A DNA stretch of 64,000 nt, taken from assembly GCA_040216635.1 (NCBI GenBank), contig JAVJOU010000017.1, positions 1 to 64,000 of the forward strand, in the 5' to 3' direction. Below the pieces are notes generated by a model. That model was not told where the DNA came from. It was given only the letters and a program-made list of their open reading frames with translations, and searched no databases. A program made the position numbers and the translations under genes. Below, piece after piece: positions 1 through 7,525 of this stretch (position 1 is the stretch's first letter; every line of letters begins with the position of its first letter). The stretch comes from UBA1479 sp040216635 (GTDB taxonomy: Bacteria > Pseudomonadota > Alphaproteobacteria > Rhodospirillales > Casp-alpha2).

Positions 1-777
1 GGGGTAAGGCGTTGCCCGCGCCGCCCGCCACACCGTGGCCAGTTCATTATCGGATAGCACGCGGTCGCGGGATTTGACGGAGCCGGGCGGCTTGACGCCA
101 GCCGCCGGACTCGCGTCGATCGTGCCGCGCTCTACGGACCAGTTAAACAGCTTCCTGAGCGCCGCCAAGGTTGCGTTCGCAGCCACGGGGGAGCCCCGGT
201 CAACGATCCCGTCCAGAAGGTCGATGATTTCCCGCCGTGTGATTTCCTGCACCCGACGACGGCCCCAAACCTTCGGCCCGGCAAGCCCGCTGGGGATGGT
301 CACGAGGTCGTCGTTCTCCGGGTCAGGACGCAACCCTAGAAGCCGGGCCGTCTCCCGCCATGACTTATTTTTGGGTTTGGCGTATCGCTTGATGAACGTC
401 CGCGCCACGGTGCCGAACAGGTCGCGGTCAACCGTCGCCGGGTCACGCGCGGCGCGTTTCGCCGCAACGTGTTCCAAAGCCGGATCACGGCCGGCGGCGA
501 CAATCTGCAACTGTTCGCGGGCCACCACACGCGCGCCCGCAAGGGTCAGGGGAGCGCCCAGCGTCGGCGTCGGTTCGGAACCGCCCAGCTTCGGCGCCGC
601 CGGCCCCAACGTCATTTTCCGAGGCTTGCCGCCGTGGCGGTATCGGATGGCCCAGGACTTCGCCCCACTCGGCTGCACAACTAGGTACAGGCCCGGCAAC
701 AGGCCGTCCGGTATCTCTTTCCGGGACGTGCCCGCCGTCGGTGCCTCAACGAATTTCGCCGTTAGATTTATTGCCAT
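1..777 (-). CDS. P4-type tyrosine integrase, 5' part (runs off left edge)
   Basis: Translating the minus strand from the ATG at 777 gives 259 open codons to the window edge. The protein begins MAINLTAKFVEAPTAGTSRK. Residues 1-105 look like the DUF4102 arm-DNA-binding domain of P4-type integrases (GLYLVVQPSGAKSWAIRYR, then RKMTLG). About 115-220 is the helical core-binding domain, and the catalytic domain is just starting (LSDNELATVWRAAR) when the window ends. The catalytic Arg/His/Arg/Tyr residues therefore cannot be checked. An AGAGGG ribosome site lies 7 bases upstream of the ATG. A tRNA-Lys 3' fragment lies 188 bp away, which fits a site-specific recombinase acting at a tRNA gene. The opposite-strand ORF here is a GC-rich shadow. 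Confidence 0.85.
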   Translation of the reverse strand, partial: MAINLTAKFVEAPTAGTSRKEIPDGLLPGLYLVVQPSGAKSWAIRYRHGGKPRKMTLGPAAPKLGGSEPTPTLGAPLTLAGARVVAREQLQIVAAGRDPALEHVAAKRAARDPATVDRDLFGTVARTFIKRYAKPKNKSWRETARLLGLRPDPENDDLVTIPSGLAGPKVWGRRRVQEITRREIIDLLDGIVDRGSPVAANATLAALRKLFNWSVERGTIDASPAAGVKPPGSVKSRDRVLSDNELATVWRAARATPYP

Positions 778-795
778 TATCGGACCCTCTGATTT

Positions 796-830
796 GTTAC
801 CCCACGCACCCGGGGTAACGCTGGGGTAAC
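796..830. repeat. Inverted and direct GGGGTAAC repeats upstream of the integrase
   Basis: GTTACCCC (796-803) faces GGGGTAAC (812-819) across 8 bases, and a third GGGGTAAC follows at 823-830. A shorter copy, GTTACCC, is at 852-858. Spacing and position between the integrase start and the attachment scar suit arm-type integrase sites or an operator for int. The function is inferred. Confidence 0.5.
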
Positions 831-859
831 AGAAATGCCGTGTTAAGGGCCGTTACCCG

Positions 860-882
860 ATGTTAGGAACATTCCATAACAT
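860..882. repeat. 23-bp imperfect dyad between integrase and att scar
   Basis: ATGTTA (860-865) and TAACAT (877-882) flank a GGAA-CA-TTCC core. The dyad is close to symmetric and sits in the 780-960 non-coding stretch together with other TGTTA-containing words. It could be an excisionase or integrase arm site, or a repressor operator. No function is proven. Confidence 0.4.
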
Positions 883-964
883 TGGGTATAAAGCAAGGAA
901 ATAGGCGGATTTTACAGGGTATGGACGTTCTGATTTGTTAGGGCTTGTTATGGCTATACCACAA

Positions 965-1010
965 ACTCTTAATCAGCGGGTCCAAGGTTCGAGTCCTTGT
1001 GCGCCCACCA
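965..1010 (+). other. tRNA-Lys(CUU) 3' fragment, probable attachment site
   Basis: The segment runs from the anticodon loop (CTCTTAA, anticodon CTT) through the 3' side of the anticodon stem, the T arm (CAAGG / TTCGAGT / CCTTG), the acceptor strand TGCGCCC, discriminator A and CCA. Upstream there is no matching GGGCGCA acceptor strand, no D arm and no 5' anticodon stem, so this is not a complete tRNA. It is the duplicated 3' end left when an element integrates into a tRNA-Lys gene. Given the + orientation, the element and the intact tRNA should lie to the left, outside the window. Confidence 0.85.
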
Positions 1011-1056
1011 TTTCTCCGAAAATCATGATTATCCGCCTAGGGGCGGAGACGGCAGA

Positions 1057-1398
1057 TCAGCCCTGAACGGCGGCGAGCGCTTCTTCTTCGCTGTCTTTAA
1101 GCGTCAGTATCTGCAGGAAGCCGGAAATCGCGATGACTTCGCGAATATGCTCGCTCATTCCGAACATGGCGAATTTGGTGCCGATCTTGGAGCAGGTCTT
1201 GCCGGCCATGAGCAAGACCCTGAGACCGGCGCTCGAGATATAATCGACGCCGGTGAAATCGACGAGGGCCGGCTGTTTGTCTTGTTCAAGCTTGATGAGG
1301 AGCGATTCCTCGAAATCACGCGCGGTTTTGCTGTCGATACGCCCCTTGGGACGCACGATCAGCACGCCTGAAACGGTTTCGGATTGTGTTTCCAGCAT
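1057..1398 (-). CDS. STAS-domain anti-sigma factor antagonist
   Basis: This 113-residue protein is a single STAS domain of the SpoIIAA/RsbV type. The motif DFTGVDYISSAGLRVLL contains Ser55-Ser56, where the phosphorylated serine of such antagonists lies. In the family, the unphosphorylated form binds a HATPase anti-sigma kinase and a PP2C phosphatase reactivates it. The gene is divergent from the SpoIIE-type phosphatase at 1564 that also carries a HATPase domain, so the two probably form a partner-switch pair. A GAGGAG ribosome site precedes the ATG. Which sigma factor or other target is controlled is not visible here. Confidence 0.9.
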   Translation of the reverse strand: MLETQSETVSGVLIVRPKGRIDSKTARDFEESLLIKLEQDKQPALVDFTGVDYISSAGLRVLLMAGKTCSKIGTKFAMFGMSEHIREVIAISGFLQILTLKDSEEEALAAVQG

Positions 1399-1563
1399 CC
1401 CGGATTCTCCTCATTGCGGGTAGAGGCCCCCAGCCCCAGGCTGCATTTATGGCAAAGGGCCCGGATAAAGTCTATGCCCCAGAACATAACGCGCCAAGGT
1501 CGCATCACGGTCGTCCAGGGGATATAAACAGGAAGCCGGGCGTGCCGTTTCGAAGGGGGACAT

Positions 1564-3978
1564 ATGCGCATTCGCACCAGATTCACGCTCTTTACTATCA
1601 TTCTTTTGGTGATCGCGACCCTATCGACGGGCTTGATCAGCGGCATCGTGATCCGCGACCGCGCCCGGGCCCAGGCCCTGAACGAGGCCCATGTCGTGGC
1701 GCAATTGTTGTCCACGGCGGCAAGCAAGGCGATCGCGCTTCCCGAGGACCTGGAAGGGATCATCGGCGATCTGATGATCGGTCACGCCAAGCTGACCGCC
1801 CGTTATGTGGCCGCCGCGGAAAAGGCGGGCTTAACCATCGATCAGATGATTTCCGAATTGTTCGACGTGACGACCGCATCACCGGTCAGCGAGTTCTGGA
1901 TCACCGATCCCAGCGGGAATGCCTATATCAATACAGAGGAAGAGGATTTCCAGTTCACAAACGATCCCCAAAAGAATCCCAATTCGCACGGTTTCTGGCC
2001 GCTGATCACCGGAGACCGCAGTCTGGTCATCGGCAGCCTGGGGGAGCGCGATACCGGCGACGGGCGCTACAAGTACGTCGCGTCAGGGGGGTTCGATAAA
2101 CCGCGGATCGTTCAGGTCGGGTTGAGCTCGCTTTACTTTGACGAGATTGCACAGGTCGTGGGCCTTAAAAGCACGCTCGACGCCCTGATCGGGTCCAGGC
2201 GCTTTGTCGCTGTCTGGGCTTTCGATATCGAAGGCAAAGTCCTTGCCGGCGCGGAGCAGGGCCATGACGACAGCGAAGAACTTGCACATTCCTTTCGCGA
2301 CCCGACGGAAGGCGAGCGTGCGCTGGCACATAAATCAGTCGCCGAAGGCGATCTGATGACCGAGATGCTGGGTGATGTGGTGAATGTGGCCGCACCGATT
2401 TTCAACCAGCTGGGAGAGCCCCAAGGCAGCGCGGTGGTTCAATTCTCGTTGGCCCAGGTCAATGAGGCCGTCCGCCAGACCTGGATCGTGACGGCCCAGG
2501 TCACCGTGACCATCGCGCTGATCGGGGTCGTGTTGGCGTCCTTTTTGGGGCGGCAAATGTCCCGTCCGATCGAAGCCGTCAGCATGGCGGTGCGCGAGAT
2601 CGAACGCGCCCATTCAGGTGCCGTGGACCTAAGCCGGATCACGGGCCGGACGGACGAAATCGGGTCCCTTGCCCGGTCCATTACCGAAATGGCCAATCAG
2701 GTGTTCCAGCGCGAAGACGAAATGGAAGCCTTCGTCATGGCGCGCACGCAGGACCTTGAGACCAAGAACGAAGCCCTGCAGCAGATGCATGAACGCATCG
2801 CCGAGGAACTGCGCGTCGCCCAGTATCTGCAGGCATCCATGCTGCCGGAGGAATGGTCGCAACAGCCCGATTTCGAAATCCAGGCGATGATGGAGCCTGC
2901 GCGTGAAGTCGGCGGTGACTTCTATGATTACTTCACGATCGATCACGAACGGATCGGCGTGGTCATTGCCGACGTATCCGGCAAAGGGGTGCCGGCGGCG
3001 ATCTTCATGGCGATCGCCCGGACAACGATCCAAGGCTTGTCCGCGACCGGCAATAAGCCGGGCCGCGTCATGCAGGACGCCAACGAGGTGCTGTGCGGGG
3101 TCAATCCGCTCAGCCTGTTCGTGACCGTGTTCTACGCTGTTATCAACCGGCGCACGGGCGAATTCGTCTATGCCAATGCCGGGCACAATCCGCCCTATAT
3201 TCTTAAACGGGATGGAGACGTGTCGCCGTTGCCCGGGACCAATGGGGTCGCGCTTGGCGTGATGGAGGGGCTGGATTACGCAGAAGGCAGGTTGACGTTA
3301 GAGCCGGGCGACTCGCTGTTTGCTTTCACGGACGGATTTACCGAGGCCTTTGATGAGCAGGGTGAAGAATATGGTGAAGACCGGTTGGTTCAATCGATCA
3401 CACCCGCCGAGCCGGGTAAAACGGCATCGGCGAAGATGATCACCCAAAGAGCGACCGACGCGGTCACGGCTTTTGCCGGGGGGGCAGAGCAGTCGGATGA
3501 TTTAACCTGCCTGACGTTGCATTTCATTGGGTTCTCGGATGCGAGCGAACAAATGAACGATCAGAACCTTGTGGTTCTTGTGAAGAACGATCTTGAGGAA
3601 ATCGGCCGGCTTGCCGAACAGGTGGAAGCCTTCGGCGAGTTGATCGGAATGTCCATGAAGGAGATCTTCGAGGTCAACATGTCCATGGACGAGATCATCA
3701 CCAACATCATTTCCTATGGCTACGATGACGGTGGTGAACACCAAATCCTGGTCGAGATCACCCGCGACCGTAAAACGCTGTCTATTCTCATTGAAGATGA
3801 CGCCAAGGCGTTCAACCCGCTTGCCGATGCGCCCGAGGCGGATACGGAATCAAGTCTGGAAGACCGCCAGATCGGTGGCCTTGGTATTCATCTGGTCAAG
3901 ACGGTGATGAATGATGTCACCTATAGCTGGCGCAACGGCCGTAACCGGCTGGTGATGAAAAAGGAACTGGCCGGGTAG
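1564..3978 (+). CDS. Membrane SpoIIE-type PP2C phosphatase with HAMP and C-terminal HATPase
   Basis: This 804-residue protein has TM1 at about 7-29, a large extracytoplasmic sensor region to about 304, TM2 at about 305-327, HAMP (RQMSRPIEAVSMAVREIE), a coiled stretch, and a SpoIIE/PP2C domain from about 425 to 655. The domain shows GGDFYDYF, VIADVSGKGVPAA and FAFTDGFTEAF, the metal-binding Asp motifs. A RsbW-like HATPase_c domain (MSMDEIITNIISYGYDD, GGLGIHLVK) fills about 675-800. Phosphatase and kinase-like modules on one chain could set the phosphorylation of the divergent STAS protein in response to an outside signal. The start is supported by GAAGGGGGA just upstream. Confidence 0.9.
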   Translation: MRIRTRFTLFTIILLVIATLSTGLISGIVIRDRARAQALNEAHVVAQLLSTAASKAIALPEDLEGIIGDLMIGHAKLTARYVAAAEKAGLTIDQMISELFDVTTASPVSEFWITDPSGNAYINTEEEDFQFTNDPQKNPNSHGFWPLITGDRSLVIGSLGERDTGDGRYKYVASGGFDKPRIVQVGLSSLYFDEIAQVVGLKSTLDALIGSRRFVAVWAFDIEGKVLAGAEQGHDDSEELAHSFRDPTEGERALAHKSVAEGDLMTEMLGDVVNVAAPIFNQLGEPQGSAVVQFSLAQVNEAVRQTWIVTAQVTVTIALIGVVLASFLGRQMSRPIEAVSMAVREIERAHSGAVDLSRITGRTDEIGSLARSITEMANQVFQREDEMEAFVMARTQDLETKNEALQQMHERIAEELRVAQYLQASMLPEEWSQQPDFEIQAMMEPAREVGGDFYDYFTIDHERIGVVIADVSGKGVPAAIFMAIARTTIQGLSATGNKPGRVMQDANEVLCGVNPLSLFVTVFYAVINRRTGEFVYANAGHNPPYILKRDGDVSPLPGTNGVALGVMEGLDYAEGRLTLEPGDSLFAFTDGFTEAFDEQGEEYGEDRLVQSITPAEPGKTASAKMITQRATDAVTAFAGGAEQSDDLTCLTLHFIGFSDASEQMNDQNLVVLVKNDLEEIGRLAEQVEAFGELIGMSMKEIFEVNMSMDEIITNIISYGYDDGGEHQILVEITRDRKTLSILIEDDAKAFNPLADAPEADTESSLEDRQIGGLGIHLVKTVMNDVTYSWRNGRNRLVMKKELAG

Positions 3979-4208
3979 ACAGTGCGGCTAGGCCTTTCGC
4001 ATGCTGTCGAATGGGCCTTAGTGGCGAATAAGCATCATGTTTGGTTCCGGGTGTGTACCGACAACCATGGGGGTAGTACATAACTTATCCGCAGAAAACC
4101 TAACATTGCAGGCGCGCCGCCGGGGGTTGACCTTGAATTCAAGGAATAATCCACCATTTATTAACCAAGTATCCCCACGCCTGATGGCTGCACGGGCGCC
4201 CACATGCC

Positions 4209-5228
4209 ATGAATGATATCAATCACCCCCCCCAACAGGCAGACCATTCGGCTAAACCGGCCAAGCCTCCGGTGGCGGACACCGATAAGGGCGCGCTGCG
4301 CCGTGTCGGGGTCGAAATTGAATTCGCCGGCCTAGACGTCGCCGCCGCGGCGCATTTGACACAGGACGTGTTTGGCGGTGCGGCTGTCGAGGAAAGCCTG
4401 CATCGGGTCAAGCTTGAAGACACGGAATTCGGCACCTTCATCATCGAACTGGATGCCCAACTGGTCCACAAGGATCAGAAGGCTGGGCAGGGGGGCAGCA
4501 AGCCTGTTTTGCCGGATGATGTCGATGCAGCCATGCGGGGCGCCTTGGGCAAGGTGGTGACGGGAATTGTTCCCGTGGAGATCGTCACCCCGCCCATACC
4601 CTGGCCGGAACTGGGGCGTCTGTCCACGCTGGCCGATGCCCTGCGTCAAGCCGGCGCCAAAGGGACCGGCGACAACGTTCTTTATGCTTTTGGCCTGCAT
4701 CTCAACCCGGAACTGTCGGCACTGGATGCCGAGGCTGTCACCCGCCATTTGCGGGCGTATTTCGTGCTGGCGGACTGGTTGCGGGCAGAGATCAGCATCG
4801 ATACAACACGGCGACTGATGCCTCATGCCGACCCGTTCCCGAAAGATTACATGGTGAAGGTTCTTGATCCGGATTATTGCCCGGATCAAAGCAGGCTGAT
4901 CGCTGATTACCTGGACTGGAATCCAACGCGGAATCGCGAATTGGACATGCTGCCGCTGTTCCGTCACCTGGATGAAGATGCCGTTATGGCGCGCCTGGAT
5001 GATCCCTTGATCAAGGCCCGCCCGACATTTCATTACCGATTGCCTGATTGTGCCCTGGCTGACCCCGGTTGGACGCCTGTCGTCGAATGGAACAGGTGGG
5101 TCAAGATCGAGGAATTGGCCGCCGATGGAGATCGGTTGCGTGAACTCGCACGCGGGTGTCGCGATAATCTGGCCCGCCCGGCGCCCGAGCGCTGGATGCA
5201 GGAACTACAGGCCTGGTTCGATTCGTGA
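4209..5228 (+). CDS. Putative amidoligase (Amidoligase_2 family)
   Basis: This 339-residue cytoplasmic protein has the amidoligase signature RVGVEIEFAGL near residue 33, then FIIELDAQLV, VEIVTPPIP and VLYAFGLHLNPEL. These resemble the conserved acidic and His/Asn residues of the glutamine-synthetase-like COOH-NH2 ligase fold. The family is thought to join an amino group to a carboxylate using ATP, in peptide or polyamine modification. It overlaps by 4 bases a class-I glutamine amidotransferase-like gene, a pairing known for this family, so substrate ligation and gamma-glutamyl hydrolysis or ammonia supply may be coupled. The substrate is unknown. The start has no strong ribosome site. Confidence 0.8.
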   Translation: MNDINHPPQQADHSAKPAKPPVADTDKGALRRVGVEIEFAGLDVAAAAHLTQDVFGGAAVEESLHRVKLEDTEFGTFIIELDAQLVHKDQKAGQGGSKPVLPDDVDAAMRGALGKVVTGIVPVEIVTPPIPWPELGRLSTLADALRQAGAKGTGDNVLYAFGLHLNPELSALDAEAVTRHLRAYFVLADWLRAEISIDTTRRLMPHADPFPKDYMVKVLDPDYCPDQSRLIADYLDWNPTRNRELDMLPLFRHLDEDAVMARLDDPLIKARPTFHYRLPDCALADPGWTPVVEWNRWVKIEELAADGDRLRELARGCRDNLARPAPERWMQELQAWFDS

Positions 5229-5905
5229 CCGGCAGACCCAAAATCGGCGTGACCGTCTCCAATCGAGGTGCGACGCTGACCTGGCTTGCCCATTGGTTGG
5301 CGGTTTGGCGGGCAGGCGGGCAGGCCGTGCGGCTTTCCGTGAACGGCAAGACGAATACGGATGATCTTGATGGGCTGGTTATCGGCGGGGGCGATGATAT
5401 CGGTGCCGACCTATATGGCGGGGAATTGGCGTTGAACGTGCGGATCGATGCCGCGCGTGACCGGCTGGAACAGCATGTATTGGACGATGCGCTTCATGCG
5501 GAACTTCCGGTTTTGGGAATTTGCCGTGGCTCGCAAATGATCAACATCCATTTCGGCGGTACCTTGTTCCAAGATATTTACGACAGATTCCAGGACTTGC
5601 CGCGCATGCGTACGATCCTTGCGCGCAAACAGATATCTATCGCGCCGGATAGCCGCCTTGCCGGGCTGATGGGGGGCGCACGGGTCGCGATCAACAGTCT
5701 GCACCACCAAGCGGTCGACCGTTTGGGGCAGGGGTTGAAGGTATCGGCCCGGGATGCACATAACGTCATCCAGGCAACGGAACATCCGGATGTGCCGTTC
5801 CTGATCGGGGTGCAGTGGCACCCGGAATTCCTGATATTCCGGTGTCGCCATCAGAATTTGTTCCGGGGGCTTGTGCGTGCCGCGGACGGGGGTGTCGGTG
5901 CGTGA
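5225..5905 (+). CDS. C26-type gamma-glutamyl hydrolase / class I glutamine amidotransferase-like protein
   Basis: The protein has 226 residues from a GTG that overlaps the amidoligase stop (GTGA). The catalytic triad is visible: the nucleophile elbow LGICRGSQM with Cys100, and GVQWHPEF with His199 and Glu201. The closest recognisable group is the C26 peptidases such as gamma-glutamyl-GABA hydrolase (PuuD-like). No ammonia-accepting synthetase domain is attached. Translational coupling with the amidoligase implies one pathway, perhaps making and later trimming a gamma-glutamyl amide, or feeding ammonia to the ligase. The pairing is seen directly; the reaction is inferred. Confidence 0.85.
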   Translation: MTGRPKIGVTVSNRGATLTWLAHWLAVWRAGGQAVRLSVNGKTNTDDLDGLVIGGGDDIGADLYGGELALNVRIDAARDRLEQHVLDDALHAELPVLGICRGSQMINIHFGGTLFQDIYDRFQDLPRMRTILARKQISIAPDSRLAGLMGGARVAINSLHHQAVDRLGQGLKVSARDAHNVIQATEHPDVPFLIGVQWHPEFLIFRCRHQNLFRGLVRAADGGVGA

Positions 5906-5974
5906 TCCGGCGGTTCGCGCAAGGCGATGAAGCTTGCTGGGATGGTATTTGTTTGATTTTCACAAAATAATATT

Positions 5975-5993
5975 GCGAATGACTCTCATTATC
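5975..5993 (+). promoter_or_regulatory. Fur-box-like operator
   Basis: GCGAATGACTCTCATTATC matches the classical 19-bp Fur consensus GATAATGATAATCATTATC at 14 of 19 positions, with the right half nearly perfect. It lies in an AT-rich dip 30 bp before the start of the gene at 6023, so iron-responsive repression of that gene, and perhaps of the ABC ATPases behind it, is likely. Confidence 0.65.
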
Positions 5994-6022
5994 ATTATTT
6001 AGATCGGCAAGGAGACACATCC

Positions 6023-6586
6023 ATGACCGATTCAAACCCCAAACGAAATGTACTCAATGCCGGTGAAGGTCTCGTCCTGCGGGCAATCCGGGAATGGCGG
6101 GGGGCGACCCCGGAAAGCACGGGCGGGCATGGGCCGGACCGGTTCAGCACGACCGCGGGCGGAGAACATAACGTTCCCCCGGCGCTGTCTGCCGCCGTCG
6201 ATGCGTTCCTTGATCTTTTATGGCGCTGTGATCCGTTCATCGTCAACTTCAACCCGGTTTCCAACAATGGAATGACGTTGTTCGAATTACAGGCGATCTA
6301 CGCGCTGGGCGAATGGCGGCGGGGAAACAAACATACGGTGCATGAATTGCTGGCCTGGTGGTTCCCTGACGTTCTGATATCCCACGGCCGCTCGTTGTTC
6401 GCGGAACTGTCGGAAGTTCTGGACGACATGGGCATCGATTTTCAGCCGAGCAAATGGGTCCATGCCCATTTCTTTGGCGCGCGTGCGCGCGGCCAGGGGG
6501 CGGGATCTGTCGTGCCGACGGGGACGCGCCTGGCACCGCCTGGTGTTCTATGGGCCTCGCGCAAATTCTCCGGCACCACTCACTGA
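6023..6586 (+). CDS. Protein of unknown function under a Fur-like box
   Basis: This is a 187-residue soluble protein with no signal peptide or membrane segment. I do not recognise a family. The central region (LLWRCDPFIVNFNPVSNNG, then TLFELQAIYALGEWRRG) is rich in aromatic and hydrophobic residues and looks like a folded helical domain, while the last 35 residues look disordered. There is one cysteine and several histidines (KHTVHELLAWWF, WVHAHFFG). An AAGGAG ribosome site sits ahead of the ATG. A Fur-like box lies 30 bp upstream, and the next gene, an ABC ATPase, starts 33 bp after the stop. An iron-linked role is inferred from context only. Confidence 0.7.
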   Translation: MTDSNPKRNVLNAGEGLVLRAIREWRGATPESTGGHGPDRFSTTAGGEHNVPPALSAAVDAFLDLLWRCDPFIVNFNPVSNNGMTLFELQAIYALGEWRRGNKHTVHELLAWWFPDVLISHGRSLFAELSEVLDDMGIDFQPSKWVHAHFFGARARGQGAGSVVPTGTRLAPPGVLWASRKFSGTTH

Positions 6587-6619
6587 CACAAATAAAACAT
6601 CAAAGAAAAGAGGAAACAC

Positions 6620-7480
6620 ATGGCCGACACGCCACTGGTCGAGTTCGACAATCTGCACGTCAATTTCCCCACAAGCGGCAAGCACGTGGAAGCGGTGCGG
6701 GGCGTCTCCTACACCATCATGCCCGGCGAAACGGTCGGCATCGTCGGCGAATCCGGCTCAGGAAAATCCGTGACCGCCATGTCGCTTCTTCGCCTGAACG
6801 AAATGATCGGCGCCTATGTGCCGAAGGGGCATGCCTATTTCAACAGCCGCGAACACGGCCGCATCGATTTGACGCAGGCCGATAGCCGAACCGTTCAGGG
6901 GATCAGGGGCAAGGAAATCTCGATGATCTTCCAGGAACCGATGACCTGCCTGAACCCGGTTCTGAGCCTGCGCACGCAACTGACCGAACCTTTGTATCAG
7001 CACCAGAATATGAACCAGGACGCGGCGGAAGAGAAAATCATCAGCCTGCTGAACAGGGTACGCATTCCCGATCCGGCGGGAAAATTGTCGCAATATCCCC
7101 ACCATCTTTCCGGCGGTATGCGTCAGCGCGTCATGATCGCCATGGCTCTTGCTTGCGAGCCGGCTCTGTTGATTGCCGACGAGCCGACGACCGCGCTGGA
7201 CGTGACCATCCAGGCCCAGATTTTGGACCTTATGAAGGACATCCAGGAAGAGTTCGGAATGTCGGTCATGTTCATCACGCATGATATGGCGGTGATCGCC
7301 GAAATGGCCGACCGGGTGGTCGTCATGTATCAGGGGCAGGTGGTCGAACAAGGGCCCGTCGATCAGATTTTCCACGACCCGCAACATCCCTACACACGCA
7401 AACTGATCAGCGCCGTGCCGCGGATCGGCAGTATGACCGGAAAGGCCCAGCCGGAGAAATTCCCGGCCCTCGCCGGTTAA
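6620..7480 (+). CDS. Oligopeptide/dipeptide-type ABC transporter ATPase (OppD/DppD-like)
   Basis: The protein has 286 residues with Walker A GESGSGKS (near 50), Q-loop IFQEPMTCLNPV, signature LSGGMRQRV, Walker B LLIADEPTTALD and H-loop FITHDMA. The HPYTRKLISAVP end is typical of the peptide/nickel branch. It is shorter than usual DppD proteins (about 325) and lacks their C-terminal Cys-rich tail. It is followed at 7526 by the partner ATPase, but no permease or binding protein is encoded nearby, so the membrane partners must be elsewhere. It sits 33 bp behind the Fur-box gene and may share its transcript. The substrate is unknown: peptide, metal or metal chelate. Confidence 0.85.
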   Translation: MADTPLVEFDNLHVNFPTSGKHVEAVRGVSYTIMPGETVGIVGESGSGKSVTAMSLLRLNEMIGAYVPKGHAYFNSREHGRIDLTQADSRTVQGIRGKEISMIFQEPMTCLNPVLSLRTQLTEPLYQHQNMNQDAAEEKIISLLNRVRIPDPAGKLSQYPHHLSGGMRQRVMIAMALACEPALLIADEPTTALDVTIQAQILDLMKDIQEEFGMSVMFITHDMAVIAEMADRVVVMYQGQVVEQGPVDQIFHDPQHPYTRKLISAVPRIGSMTGKAQPEKFPALAG

Positions 7481-7525
7481 CGCGAACCCACGAAAACAAA
7501 CGATAATGCATAGGGTGGATACACC

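Noticed and set aside
35..829. 264-residue open frame on the + strand over the integrase
   Set aside because: No recognisable motifs; the minus strand gives a clear P4-type integrase with ribosome site, so this is a shadow.
935..1010. A complete tRNA-Lys gene
   Set aside because: The 5' acceptor strand, D arm and 5' anticodon stem are absent; only the 3' 46 bases match.
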